64,000 bases of DNA from Denitrobaculum tricleocarpae (GCF_007004665.1 NZ_ML660052.1:930001-994000), one strand, 5' to 3'; numbered from the stretch's first letter, positions 31,064 to 40,420 are shown. The notes: generated from the sequence alone by a model not told the origin. Program-made: numbers and translations.

Positions 31064-31547
31064 GCTGTTATCTCCTTTTCAGAGGTGGACGAGGCGCTGG
31101 CGCCTGTCCGTCTGGCACCGGGTCTGCCAAGGCTATCATCTTGAAGTTACAGCGAAAAGCATCACCTGTGAGCAGGCGGTTAGACGAAAACCCGCCGATA
31201 TGCTATAAAAGCGCAATGTTTGGTGGTTATCCTGCTTCCCGCAGGCGTTTTTGAGCAAAGCCGGAGGCGACGATGTTTAAAGGACCGCAGCCCTGGGGCG
31301 TCTAGCCCAAACTAACCAAAGCATGGCGTTTAAAGCGTGTGGCGTTCTATTGAGTAAGCTTATTCGAGAGCCGATCCGAGGCGGCGTTTGCGAAGCACAA
31401 CGCGTTCGGATGGGATTGAGAATGCAGCTCGACGCGATATGCGTCCAGCCCAAACTAACCAAAAGCACGGCCTTTGACCCGAGTCGGGCCGCTTTGTGTT
31501 CAGCCCAAGCTAAGCAGGCTTTGGCGCTTCATCTCCCCGTTTCCGCC
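31064..31547. other. 484-base intergenic region with short repeats
   Basis: No convincing gene. The 17-base string AGCCCAAACTAACCAAA occurs at 31304-31320 and 31447-31463, and a shorter variant (AGCCCAAGCTAAGC) at 31502-31515. A small hairpin (CCTGC/GCAGG) followed by CGTTTTTG lies near 31230-31252. A small RNA or decayed element is possible, but nothing is recognised. Confidence 0.5.
31304..31463. repeat. Pair of 17-base direct repeats
   Basis: Exact copies of AGCCCAAACTAACCAAA separated by 126 bases, each followed by A-GCA-x-GGC. A third partial copy is at 31502. Too few and too unevenly spaced for CRISPR. Confidence 0.5.
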
Positions 31548-32108
31548 TCAATCCCGTAAATGATCGAAGTGCGCCTCGAACTGGCCCCGGGCCAGGCTGG
31601 CCAGCGCCGTGGCCTCCAGCATCTTTTCGATCAGATTTTCCATGGTGGCCCGCTTGCCCGCGGGGGTCATGGTCTTGAAGCTTTCGCGCTCGAAACCATC
31701 CATCTGGGCGTAGACCGATTCCAGGCAGTTGTAGAATTTCACCGTATGTCCCAGAAGCGCAGAGGGCAGCACGTGAAGCTCGCCCTTCAGGTCCTCGAAA
31801 AACCGCATGTTGCGGGCATAGACCATATGCACCGTGCGCCGGTCATCCTCCGCCAGGGCCCGCATCAGGGCTGCCGTCGAGGGGGATTTCTCCACCGCCT
31901 TGATCAGTTCCTCCTTGTTATGGCCGATCTCGGTGTAAAGCGCGTTGATCAGGCGCCGCTTGCTGTCGCGCTTGACCTTGGCGGTCACCCAGACGTCGTA
32001 AACCTTGCTGGCGGTGAAGACCGCCAGGGTCGCGACGCCGGCCACGACGGCACCCAGCACACGCGGGTCGGTGGTGACGAGGGCGAGTTCGCTGTTCAGG
32101 TCTGACAT
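31548..32108 (-). CDS. Hypothetical membrane-anchored protein
   Basis: 186 residues from ATG 32108; a TTG at 32144 would add 12 residues, and neither has a clear ribosome site. One membrane helix near residues 14-34 (VLGAVVAGVATLAVFTASKVYDVWV) is followed by a basic stretch (KVKRDSKRRL) and a helical cytosolic domain (INALYTEIGHNKEELIKAVEKS..., FFEDLKGELHVLP). This is an N-in/out single-pass architecture seen in many uncharacterised proteins of this length. No known domain recognised. It lies 82 bases downstream of an MFS gene on the same strand. Confidence 0.7.
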   Translation of the reverse strand: MSDLNSELALVTTDPRVLGAVVAGVATLAVFTASKVYDVWVTAKVKRDSKRRLINALYTEIGHNKEELIKAVEKSPSTAALMRALAEDDRRTVHMVYARNMRFFEDLKGELHVLPSALLGHTVKFYNCLESVYAQMDGFERESFKTMTPAGKRATMENLIEKMLEATALASLARGQFEAHFDHLRD

Positions 32109-32190
32109 GACGGGCCGCAAACTGTTGGAGTCGGAGTGGCTCAAATTGCGGGCGAGTGTAACGGCCTTCTCAAGATCAAACGACAGTTAA

Positions 32191-33405
32191 TCACTGTCGG
32201 GTCACCTCAATCTGGAGCGCGCCATAACTTCGCACGGCGCGCAGTTGGCTGAACAAAGCCGCGGCCAGTGAACATCCGAATGCCAGCACAACGAACAGAA
32301 TACCGGCGCCCGGAGATGCCGCGCCCACGATGGCTCCGCCGGCCAGCGCGCCGAGGGGTCGCACACCGTAGATGGCGGTCTGAATCACCGCGTTGACCCG
32401 GCCGAGCATCTGCGCCGGGGTGACCAACTGGCGGATGGAGTTCTGCACGATCAGCCACATGGAGGGCCCGAAGCCGAGCAGAAAGAAGCTGGCGTAAATG
32501 GCCTCGACGGGGCCGTTCGGAGGAATGGCCAGCAAGGCAAGGATGGCCAGAACGGAGCTGCCCGGACCGAAAAGCAGGATGATGTTGGGCGAAATCCGGT
32601 GTGAAAAACGGCTCGATAACCAGGACCCGATAATGGCTGCGCCGCCGAAGGCCGAGAGGGCAATTCCGAAAACGCCGGGATCCGCACGGTAGTGGTCCAG
32701 GATCAGGGGGACCATGGCCACCAATAGGGCGGCGAAGGCCAGGTTCCAAAAGATCGCGCAGGCGGCAATCGGGCGCAGCAGAGGGTGCCGGACCACAAGC
32801 GCGCCGCCCTCCAGGACCATCTTTAACAGCTTTTCCCTTTTTTGCGGCGCTTCCGGCAACCTGGGAAGCTTCAGCGTCACGGCGAGTGCGCCGAACGCAC
32901 AGAGGGCGGCGCCCCCGAAGACCAGCCGGGCGGCTTCCCCGTCGACGAGAAGACCGATGGCAAGTGGCACGGCGAAGGAGGCGACGGCGCGCGGAATCTC
33001 AATCCGCGCATTGGCCGGTGCCAGGTTTTCCGCTTTCACGACCTTCGGGATGATCGACAGGGCGACCAGCACGAAGAGCACGATACCGCAGCCGGACAGG
33101 AGGATCGTGATCGCGAAGAGAGGGAGGTTCGCCAGGGTGACACTGACTGTGACCCCGAGAAAGCCTGTCAGCGAAATCGCCGTAGCTGCGATCGCGACGG
33201 ATCGCGGCTGCAGCCGGTCGACGATGATGCCGGAGGGGATCGACCCCAAGAGGTGGGCCATCGCCTGACAGGCGACCAGCACGCCGATGGTTTCGGGCGA
33301 GGCCTGAAAGACCAGGGCGGCGACCAGCGGAACGGCGACCAGCGCAATCTGGTCGGCAATATGCAGGCCATACGCGGCCTGCGTTAAGCGGTCGATGACG
33401 TTCAT
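32191..33405 (-). CDS. MFS transporter (EntS-like)
   Basis: 404 residues, twelve predicted helices in two halves. The loop 2-3 motif is I-I-V-D-R-L-Q-P-R-S (variant of G-x-x-x-D-R-x-x-R-R), and the second half begins near LLRPIAACAIFWNLAFAALL with a matching G-S-W-L-S-S-R-F loop and Q-x-x-x-P-A-x-x-L-G-R-V-N. This arrangement fits MFS_3/EntS-type exporters that pump small molecules such as siderophores or drugs. Inner membrane. Stand-alone; the upstream neighbour is a desaturase on the same strand, 121 bases away. Substrate unknown. Confidence 0.9.
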   Translation of the reverse strand: MNVIDRLTQAAYGLHIADQIALVAVPLVAALVFQASPETIGVLVACQAMAHLLGSIPSGIIVDRLQPRSVAIAATAISLTGFLGVTVSVTLANLPLFAITILLSGCGIVLFVLVALSIIPKVVKAENLAPANARIEIPRAVASFAVPLAIGLLVDGEAARLVFGGAALCAFGALAVTLKLPRLPEAPQKREKLLKMVLEGGALVVRHPLLRPIAACAIFWNLAFAALLVAMVPLILDHYRADPGVFGIALSAFGGAAIIGSWLSSRFSHRISPNIILLFGPGSSVLAILALLAIPPNGPVEAIYASFFLLGFGPSMWLIVQNSIRQLVTPAQMLGRVNAVIQTAIYGVRPLGALAGGAIVGAASPGAGILFVVLAFGCSLAAALFSQLRAVRSYGALQIEVTRQ

Positions 33406-33526
33406 GAGCCGGTTCCCCTGCGAAGCGGCTCAGACGTTAACCGGCGGCTCTATTGACCCGCTATCCGATTGTTGCGGTCGAACTCGATTTAAAGAGAGAG
33501 ATGAAGAAGGCGGCGGCGCAGATCTG

Positions 33527-34480
33527 TCAGCGATGCCCGGCGGCCTCGTCTCCCCGCCCCGAGAAACTCCGCAATAGTTTCAAATGAAACTTTCCATAGC
33601 CCTGTTCCGTGACCTTCAGGTGCGGCGCGGTCAGCGCGTGGAACTGGGCCAGCTTGTGAAAGGGAACGGCGGGGAGGGCGTGATGCTCCGCGTGGTAGGG
33701 CATGTTCCAGGCCAGAAAGCGCACCAGTGCCGAGGTGAAGGTCGTGCGGCTGTTGGCCAGCATGTCGGTGACCTGCGGGCAGCCCGTGTGTTCGGCCAGC
33801 AGATAGGCGCGCAGGAAGGGCTGCCCAACGAGGGCGGGCAGCAGCCAGACCCAGATGAGGACATCGGACTGAAGAGCCAGGGAAAGCACGGCCAACCCAG
33901 CGTACAGCGCGAGGAACAGACGGGCTTCGCGCGTGATCTTGGCGGTGCCCTTGGGCGGCACGAAGGCGTCGCGATTGCGGCCCGCCGCGTTGATCACCAG
34001 AGTCCGCAGATGCGACGCCCAGACCGGTAGGCCGGAGAGATACTGCAGATATGCGCCGAGACTGTCCGGCTTTGGCTTCGCCAGTTCCGGATCGTGTGCC
34101 GGGTCGTTGGTATAGCGGTGGTGCGCGAAATGGAAGCTGCGGAACCAGTCCGGCGGCAGGAGCAGCAGGAACCCGCTGACGGTCGCGACCAGCTTGTTCA
34201 GGGCGGGACTCTTGAAAGCGGTCTTGTGGATCGTCTCGTGCAGCGCGGTGAAGAGAAAGACGATCAGAATGCCTTGGAGCGGGATCAGCAGGGACCAGAA
34301 AGGCACTTCCAGCAGGATCAGACCACCCAAAATGAGGATCGCACCCCAATGCAACACCAACTGGCGCAGGCCCGGCAGGTCCGAGCGGGCAATGAGCTCT
34401 TTTAGCTGTGCCGGACTCAAATCGGCGATCAGGCTCTTGTGATCCTGTTGTTGCATCATCTTCATCGATTGCTGTGGCAT
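33527..34480 (-). CDS. Membrane fatty acid desaturase
   Basis: 317 residues with the three His boxes of di-iron desaturases: H81-E-T-I-H85, H117-F-A-H-H121 and H263-A-E-H-H267. Hydrophobic blocks at about 40-80, 95-112, 180-220 place it in the inner membrane. It lacks any fused reductase or cytochrome b5 domain, so electrons must come from a separate ferredoxin. L-L-A-E-H-T-G-C-P before the third box resembles a subgroup of uncharacterised bacterial desaturases. Acyl or carotenoid-like substrates are both conceivable. The N-terminus (MPQQSMKMMQQQ) is Met/Gln-rich, so ATG 34463 or 34456 might also serve as start. Confidence 0.92.
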   Translation of the reverse strand: MPQQSMKMMQQQDHKSLIADLSPAQLKELIARSDLPGLRQLVLHWGAILILGGLILLEVPFWSLLIPLQGILIVFLFTALHETIHKTAFKSPALNKLVATVSGFLLLLPPDWFRSFHFAHHRYTNDPAHDPELAKPKPDSLGAYLQYLSGLPVWASHLRTLVINAAGRNRDAFVPPKGTAKITREARLFLALYAGLAVLSLALQSDVLIWVWLLPALVGQPFLRAYLLAEHTGCPQVTDMLANSRTTFTSALVRFLAWNMPYHAEHHALPAVPFHKLAQFHALTAPHLKVTEQGYGKFHLKLLRSFSGRGDEAAGHR

Positions 34481-34620
34481 TTGTATGTCATAACGAAAAG
34501 GAGTCTAGCACGGCGGGGCCCGTTTTGCAGGCGATGTTATAGGGAGTTCAGTGGAGAAAAACTCTGCCCAAGCCAGTGCCGTCAAATGGGGATAACCGAA
34601 GAACAAAGCGCCGCATCCGG

Positions 34621-35697
34621 TTAAGGCGTTGCTTCCTCCGCCGCGACCAGAGCGCCTTCGAGAAAGCCGCCCTGACGGGATGCGGCTTCCGTCGCGCAGA
34701 AGACCAGCTGTCCGTCCCAGATCTTCTGCGCCGCAGGGGGTAAACCATAACGGGGGTGACTGGTGAGCGGGGCGAGGTCATCCGCCGTGGCGGTCAGAGG
34801 ATCCTCGACCCAGTCCTTTAAAAACAGTGCCTTAGGCTGTGCTGCCTCCGGTCCGAACAGCCGCTCGAACTGGGCGGTTGCGGCGGAGCGCAGAGCTTCC
34901 GGATCGATGCTCCGGCGCTGCTCGGCGGGAATGCCCAGAAAGCCGAAGAGCGCACCGGGCCCTTCCGGCGGCGAAGCGTCGTGGATCTCCATGGCCGGTC
35001 CCACATGGCTGAAAGCATGGCCCGAGAGGCCTTGCGTCCGCCAGAACGGCCGATCGTAAACGGCGACCACCTTGGCATGCCCCGCCATCCAGGTCGGGAT
35101 TGCGATCAGGGCTTCGCGCAGGTTCTGGGGGAGTGCAGGGATAAGTTTTATGGACCGCAGAGCCACGCGCGGCGGCAGCGCGAGCAGAACCCGTTCTGCC
35201 TCGATGACCTGGGTTTCGCCAGCCGTTTGCAGGGAAACCTCAAGCTTTATGCCGTTTTTGGTGATTCCCGTGACCCGGCTCGAGCGCCGGAGACGCTCTG
35301 GCGGCAGGCGCCCGGTGAGCGCGTCGATCACGCGGGCCATACCTCCCGCGACCCTGAGGCTGACCGGGGTCATGCCGGGGTTTCTGAAAGTCTCCACCCC
35401 GCGCTGCGGATCTTCGTACCGCGAGGCGCCGCTGCTGAATTGTTGAAAGCTCTCGACACCCAGTTCCCGGAGCAACCGGGCCATGCGCGGCTGGTCCGGC
35501 CAGTACCAGGTCGGGCCCAGATCGAACGCCCAGGGGACATTGGATCCGTCATGGCTTTCAGGCGCCTCGGAGAGAATGCGGCCACCCATGCGATCGCGGC
35601 CCTCGACCAGCAGAAAATCCTGCTTTTGCTGAAGCAGTCGCGTGGCGGCGTAAAGGCCACTCAGACCGCCGCCGACAATCAGGGTTTCCGTCTTCAT
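34621..35697 (-). CDS. FAD-dependent amine oxidase family protein
   Basis: 358 residues. N-terminal FAD-binding fold: TLIVGGGLSGLYAATRLLQ (G-G-G-x-S-G) and E-G-R-D-R-M-G-G-R-I, the G-G-R-I/x-x motif of the flavin monoamine oxidase group. The C-terminal half has FSHVGPAMEIHDA and ends with WDGQLVFCATEAASRQGGFLEGALVAAEEA, the second FAD-contact region. It oxidises amines or related compounds in cytosol or periplasm; no signal peptide is seen. It is short relative to typical 430-450-residue members, so part of the substrate domain is reduced. Neighbouring desaturase gene starts 140 bases downstream. Confidence 0.92.
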   Translation of the reverse strand: MKTETLIVGGGLSGLYAATRLLQQKQDFLLVEGRDRMGGRILSEAPESHDGSNVPWAFDLGPTWYWPDQPRMARLLRELGVESFQQFSSGASRYEDPQRGVETFRNPGMTPVSLRVAGGMARVIDALTGRLPPERLRRSSRVTGITKNGIKLEVSLQTAGETQVIEAERVLLALPPRVALRSIKLIPALPQNLREALIAIPTWMAGHAKVVAVYDRPFWRTQGLSGHAFSHVGPAMEIHDASPPEGPGALFGFLGIPAEQRRSIDPEALRSAATAQFERLFGPEAAQPKALFLKDWVEDPLTATADDLAPLTSHPRYGLPPAAQKIWDGQLVFCATEAASRQGGFLEGALVAAEEATP

Positions 35698-36055
35698 TCT
35701 CGCTCATCGCCCATTCTGCCGCTTGTCTTCAAGCCAGGGGAGGATGCAGCCATCATAACTCTGATGCTAACTCGGCTGCTTCCTGCATCCCGTTCTCCGG
35801 TTGTCGCAACTGGCTCCATACTTATATCTATCTACTAATTGATAGATATGCGACTCAAATTGGATTGGAAGGGTATATCTGTCAAGCGATATCGCGGCCA
35901 GGGCGGGTGACAACCAAGCCTTTTCCGGGGGATAAAATCCCGCAAGCAACTGATCTGTATATCAGACCGGAATGTTCCGGGTTGCGTATACAGTTCTTCC
36001 TGCTGTGCGGGATTTCCGGAAGACCCTGTTGCCGCCGCGCTGTAAGGGCGGGGGA
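35698..36055. other. 358-base intergenic region with two inverted repeats
   Basis: ATATCTATC (35824-35832) and GATAGATAT (35841-35849) are perfect arms around eight bases; this may be an operator upstream of the amine oxidase. CCGGAA-TG-TTCCGG (35967-35980) lies between CTGTAT and ATACAG outer arms, just 3' of the class V aminotransferase. No coding signal. Confidence 0.55.
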
Positions 36056-37300
36056 TTACTTTCCGATTGCCGCGAGGCATTCCAGGGTGCGATCGATCTC
36101 GGCTTCGGTGTTGTAGTGGGCGATCCCGATTCTGACGATCCCTTCGTCCTCCGGAATGCCGAGCTGACGGACCACCTCAAGGGCGTAGTTATGACCATCC
36201 CAGATAAAGATGTTGTTGTCGCTCAGGGTCTTGGAGACGAGGGAAGGTTTATGGCCGTTATAGCTGAAGGAAACGGTCGGCACGCGGTGATCGATCCGGT
36301 TCAGATTGGTGATGCCGTGAATGGTGACTTCGGGGAGCGCCTGGAGCCCTTCGATCAACTGGATGGCCAGCGGCCTTTCGTAGGCGTGTGCGGCTTCGAA
36401 GGCGGCAAGGATTTTTTCCCGCCGGGAGCCACTGGACCCGGTCTGGCTTCCGAGCCAGGCGAAGTAGTCCACGCTTGCCGTGAGGCCGGCCAGCAGCTCG
36501 ATCTGCGGCGTGCCGGTCTCGAACTTTCCCATCAAGTCATCGCCGACGCAGCGGCATTTGTAGGCCGGAAGCCCGCGAAGAACCTCCGGGCGGCCCCAGA
36601 CAATGCCGATGTGCGGACCAAAGAACTTGTAAGCGGAGCAGGCGAGAAAGTCGCAACCGATATCCTGAACGTCGATCGCCCGGTGCGGCGCCAACTGTAC
36701 GGCATCGATGTAGACCAGCGCGCCTGCCTCTTTGGCCAATGCGGTTAAGGCCTTCACATCGTTGATAGATCCGGTCAGATTGCTGGCATAATTGAAGGCG
36801 ATCAGGCGGGTGCGCTCGCTGAGATTGGCGGCCAGCGTTTCCGGCTCGACCTGCCAGGTTTCAGTATCGAAGGGCAGCCACTTGACCACCAGTCCCAGAT
36901 CCTCGGCGATGGTCAGCCAGGGCGCGACGTTGCCTTCGTGGTCCATCCGGGTCAGCAGGATCTCGTCACCGGGCTTGAAGTCGCGGCAGATGCTGCGGGC
37001 CAGATGAAAGGTGATGCTGGTCATGTTCGCGCCGATGATGATCTCGTCCGCCGAGGCGGCGCCCAGGAAGTCCGCCATGGCGCGGTGGGCCTCTTCGACC
37101 ACTTCGGCGGCGGCGAGGGTGGTCGGGAAGTAGCCGCCGAGGTTGGCATTGCTGTTGATCAGGCAGTGAGCCACGGCGTCTGCCACGCTCTGTGCAACCT
37201 GCGTTCCCGCGGGATTATCAAGGTAAATTCTAGCGCGGTTATTGTCCTCAATTGACAGGGCGGGAAAGGCCTCGCGCACGCGCTCGATGGGAAAAGACAT
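36056..37300 (-). CDS. Class V aminotransferase (cysteine desulfurase-like)
   Basis: 414 residues, PLP-dependent fold type I. K225 in CSAYKFFGPHIG forms the Schiff base, D199 in YIDAVQLAPH contacts the pyridine N, and H121 in MDHEGNVAPW stacks on the cofactor. It belongs to the cysteine desulfurase-like subgroup (TIGR01976-like), which lacks the conserved active Cys loop of IscS/SufS, so desulfurase activity is uncertain. The N-terminus FPIERVREAFPAL and the long FNYASNLTGSIND segment are standard. Single gene, no iron-sulphur cluster genes around. Substrate unknown. Confidence 0.92.
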   Translation of the reverse strand: MSFPIERVREAFPALSIEDNNRARIYLDNPAGTQVAQSVADAVAHCLINSNANLGGYFPTTLAAAEVVEEAHRAMADFLGAASADEIIIGANMTSITFHLARSICRDFKPGDEILLTRMDHEGNVAPWLTIAEDLGLVVKWLPFDTETWQVEPETLAANLSERTRLIAFNYASNLTGSINDVKALTALAKEAGALVYIDAVQLAPHRAIDVQDIGCDFLACSAYKFFGPHIGIVWGRPEVLRGLPAYKCRCVGDDLMGKFETGTPQIELLAGLTASVDYFAWLGSQTGSSGSRREKILAAFEAAHAYERPLAIQLIEGLQALPEVTIHGITNLNRIDHRVPTVSFSYNGHKPSLVSKTLSDNNIFIWDGHNYALEVVRQLGIPEDEGIVRIGIAHYNTEAEIDRTLECLAAIGK

Positions 37301-37668
37301 AAACGATCGGTCCTTATCGGATCCCGAAAAGCGGGATCGCCTCTAAAGGTAGTGTGACATAGATAGACGACAACCGTCATCCGGGAACATCATCCTAAGG
37401 GATGACACGATAAACAGGGGTGGCGGAACGCTCTTGCGCCTGTCACGTTTAACTGCATTCTTGAGGTCATCCGAGAGCGTTAAATTTCTTAAAAACGCTG
37501 CCTTGGATTTCCGGCCGAAAAAAATCTTTCCGATTGAACGTGACACGAGCTCAACGCGGCGGGAGAACGCGACATGCCCGGCGTTTCCAGCGTCGCTCCA
37601 GCGCTGTTGTTCCACAAGATAGGAAGTCTACGTATTTTTTCCAGGGGCGCTTCAGGGGCTGCTGTGAT
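37301..37668. other. 368-base intergenic region, nothing recognised
   Basis: No convincing coding frame, RNA or strong repeat; A/T-rich patches near 37470-37520. Presumably holds the promoter of the aminotransferase and the 3' end of the LuxR unit. Confidence 0.5.
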
Positions 37669-38535
37669 TCAGAGCGAATCCCGCAGTTCGTGAACCGAAG
37701 ACATGAAGAGCGCGAAGAGCTCGGCCTGAGACGAAATCTCAAGCTTCGCATAGGCATTGCGCCGATGTGATTTCACTGTGGGCAGGGCCACGCCCAGATT
37801 CAGCGCGACCGATGTCGAGGAGTGTCCCAGGAGTACCAACCGGATCACCTGACGTTCCCGTTCGCTCAGCACATCCTGCCCGAAGTTCATAAAAAGACGT
37901 TCGAGCAGTGGTGCTTCCAGTTCGGGTGCCAGGAGGTGTGATGCGACCTCCCAGTGTTTCCGGATCAGGGCGTGAAGAAAGGAGAAGACGCCTCTGAGCT
38001 CCGTGACGTTCCCCGCCGTAAAGCCGCCGCCCGCTTCCTTTTTGGAGAGGGAGACTTCGACCAGGGTTGAGGGATCGATCGGCATGACGAGCAGCAGCTC
38101 CTGCATGCCGGACGGCCAGTCCTCGGTCAGAAACCCGATTTCTTCGTAGCTGTCCACACGCAGCCGAAAATCCTGTTGCCGGTTTTCAAGGTCGCAGGGG
38201 GCAGGCATGAAATTCTTCATGAAGTAAACGCCCGGTTCCACACCCTTGCGCAGGGCCTGATAGAATGGGTTCAGGACATAGGTGTTCTTGAGATAGTTGT
38301 TCAGTCCCTTGCGGTGGCGTGCGGCGGTGATGCTGTCGTGCAGCCGCGCAGGAGCCGCGTCCTTGCGATACAGAAAAACGATCAGGAATTCGAAGTGGAG
38401 AATGTCCCCCAGGGCGCTCGATAAAAGCGCGAAAAAATCGTCACGTCCGATCGCTGAGACCAGCTCGTCGGCACGGTCTCGGATCAGTTTCGGGCTGCTG
38501 GCACCACGCGGTTTCGTAGAGTTACCCTGCGGCAT
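37669..38535 (-). CDS. LuxR-family (GerE-type) regulator
   Basis: 288 residues. The C-terminal HTH is at about 218-275 (VLSERERQVIRLVLLGHSSTSVALNLGVALPTVKSHRRNAYAKL), a standard LuxR/GerE domain. The N-terminal 200 residues are not a clear autoinducer-binding or receiver domain; SAIGRDDFFALLSSALGDILHFEFLIVFLY and AARHRKGLNNYLKNTYVLNPFY resemble a family of alphaproteobacterial regulators with an unassigned sensory half. It stands alone upstream of the aminotransferase remnant (211 bases), so its targets are not evident. Confidence 0.9.
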   Translation of the reverse strand: MPQGNSTKPRGASSPKLIRDRADELVSAIGRDDFFALLSSALGDILHFEFLIVFLYRKDAAPARLHDSITAARHRKGLNNYLKNTYVLNPFYQALRKGVEPGVYFMKNFMPAPCDLENRQQDFRLRVDSYEEIGFLTEDWPSGMQELLLVMPIDPSTLVEVSLSKKEAGGGFTAGNVTELRGVFSFLHALIRKHWEVASHLLAPELEAPLLERLFMNFGQDVLSERERQVIRLVLLGHSSTSVALNLGVALPTVKSHRRNAYAKLEISSQAELFALFMSSVHELRDSL

Positions 38536-38748
38536 AGGAAGACTTTTTTTGCAATCCCCGACGCGATGCTTTCAGAATCCGTTCGCGGCGCAGTCGGGTG
38601 AAGGTTGAGAGTAAATTTCCATATAATTCAATTAGCTGCGGTCCGAAACAGCAGTTAGGACCGGATCTCTTCTGCAATCGCAAACGACGAAAGAAATTTT
38701 CGCGCAAAGAGTTTACACGAAATCGGCCGGGCTTTAACCCTTGTCTCT

Positions 38749-39126
38749 TCAATCCCCCAAGGCTGGAGCGAACGCCCCCAGTGCCGCTTCGAGGTCTCTC
38801 AGCGGCAGATATCCGAAGCCGATGCGCAAGATGCGTTGATCTTCCCCAAACCAGCGGCCGTCTGATATCTGAAGGTCGTACTGAGCCTGGCTGTCGTAAA
38901 ATCGCTCCACCGCGGCACCCTGCGTCATCAGCGGCTTCTCGCCATCGATGCCGCAACGTGCCCCGATGAGCGCGCGGAGCTCGGGATCGCGACGCGAGGC
39001 GCCGTATTCCAGCGGCATGGCGAGAAAGCTGTCGAGCTCTTGCGGGCCGATCAGGTCGCGTGGGTCGAGATTTTCTCCGGTGCCGCCGGCCAGGTCGTGC
39101 CGGCGGTGAAGATCCGGCAGCGACAT
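38749..39126 (-). pseudogene. Internally deleted class I/II aminotransferase
   Basis: 125 codons from ATG 39126. The first 75 residues (PRDLIGPQELDSFLAMPLEYGASRRDPELRALIGARCGIDGEKPLMTQGAA) look like the N-terminal region of a PLP aminotransferase, where the peptide normally leads into the cofactor-binding domain. The last 50 (ERFYDSQAQYDLQISDGRWFGEDQRILRIGFGYLPLRDLEAALGAFAPAL) look like its C-terminal domain. About 200 residues including the PLP Lys are missing, so it cannot be an active enzyme. Frame is preserved across the junction, suggesting a clean deletion. Could alternatively be a small protein that adopted both ends. Confidence 0.65.
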
Positions 39127-39256
39127 GATGCCGTTTTCCGGAAAACGGCTCTTCGAACTTTTACCGTCGGGCATAAAAGTCTGTCTGTGGGGATGGAAAC
39201 ACAAGACACGGAAGGTAGTTGGCTCCACCGGGCCCTGTCATGCGGGAATTTGGCGC

Positions 39257-40321
39257 CTATGCCATTAGTGACAGTGCGAGGCCGAAAAGCCACCCGCAGA
39301 GGATGGCGCTCAGCACCGCCATAACCACATAGAAGAGAAATACGGGCAAGCGAACCAGCGCGAAGACCGGGATCGCGGCCCAGGCGCTGGTGATGCCGCC
39401 GGCGATCAGGAAGGCCATGGCCGGGCCCTGTCCCATGCCGCTGTCGATCAGTGCACGGATCAGCGGCAGGGCGGCATATCCGTCCAGGTAAATCGGCGCA
39501 CCCACAACCGCAGCCGCCGGGACCGACCACCAGTCGTCGCCGCTCGCGAAGCGGCCGACAAAATCAGGCGGAAGAAAGAGCTGCAGGGCGTATTCCGCGA
39601 TAAAGGCGGCAAAGAGCCAGGTGATCATCAGGCGGCCGTTGCCCAGGCAGGACGTCAGGAAGGTTTTGCGTCGTGCCGCCGAGTGCCAGAAACGCCAGTA
39701 GAGGTCTTGATGAGTTGCTTCACTGCATCCGCTCGCCGTACCGCAGCTCTTGCCAAGACTTTGGGAGAGCGAAGCCTTTGCCGGATGCCTGAAGCGGCCC
39801 GCGGCGATGATGACCGCGGTCACGCTACCGCCAAAGAGACCAATCACGAAGGCCGAGAGGGTTTTGCCAATTGCGAAGGAACTGCCCAGGGTACCTGCGG
39901 TAATCGCCAGCATCCCCGGGTCGGTGATCGGAGAAGAAAGCCAGAACGCCATAATAGGGGCGAGCGGGACACCGCCCGCCAGCAGTCCCGCGACCAGAGG
40001 CAGAACCGATACGCCACAGACCGGGGTCAGGGCGCCGATCAGCGCGGCCAAAAGGATCATCCGAACCGGGCGGCCCCGGAAAGCGGCCGCGATCAGCGCC
40101 ATGCTGCCGCTGGCGTGTACGCCCGCCGTCAGAAACAGACCCAGCGCGATCATGGGCAGGATCAGGATAAGGTTCTTCAGCGCAAAGACCGTGGCTGCCC
40201 AGGCATGTCCCGGCCAGAGCAGGGCTGCCGTCACGACGGCTAGGAGAAATCCAAGCTTTACCAGGCTTTTTAGGGGCGGAAAACCGCGTTCCGCCGCGCG
40301 TTTTGGGAGGTCCAGACTCAT
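39257..40321 (-). CDS. YraQ/ArsP-type (DUF318) permease
   Basis: 354 residues from ATG 40321 (AGGAAAG eight bases upstream). About eight membrane helices; two halves each carry the family pattern: ALTPVCGVSVLPLVAGLLAGGVPLAPIMAFWLSSPITDP in the first and GAPIYLDGYAALPLIRALIDSGMGQGPAMAFLIAGG in the second. DUF318 permeases include ArsP, an exporter of trivalent organoarsenicals, and unassigned YraQ proteins. A cytosolic loop with C-G-T-A-S-G-C near residue 218 might hold metal or arsenical. Divergent LysR gene 99 bases away. Confidence 0.9.
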   Translation of the reverse strand: MSLDLPKRAAERGFPPLKSLVKLGFLLAVVTAALLWPGHAWAATVFALKNLILILPMIALGLFLTAGVHASGSMALIAAAFRGRPVRMILLAALIGALTPVCGVSVLPLVAGLLAGGVPLAPIMAFWLSSPITDPGMLAITAGTLGSSFAIGKTLSAFVIGLFGGSVTAVIIAAGRFRHPAKASLSQSLGKSCGTASGCSEATHQDLYWRFWHSAARRKTFLTSCLGNGRLMITWLFAAFIAEYALQLFLPPDFVGRFASGDDWWSVPAAAVVGAPIYLDGYAALPLIRALIDSGMGQGPAMAFLIAGGITSAWAAIPVFALVRLPVFLFYVVMAVLSAILCGWLFGLALSLMA

Positions 40322-40402
40322 GCGAGGGCTTTCCTGCTTTTGAGAGATCCGTTGCATTTTCAGAGCAGGAGGATCGCGTAGGGCTAGAAATCGCACAAAC
40401 GA

Positions 40403-40413
40403 ATAGTTACTAT
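40403..40413. promoter_or_regulatory. Short palindrome between permease and LysR genes
   Basis: ATAGT-T-ACTAT, 5-base arms and an 11-base span (T-N11-A size), eight bases before the LysR start. It is a modest LysR-site candidate. Confidence 0.35.
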
Positions 40414-40420
40414 ATTAGGT

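Noticed and set aside
31304-31515. CRISPR-like repeats
   Set aside because: Only two exact copies, irregular spacing, no cas genes.
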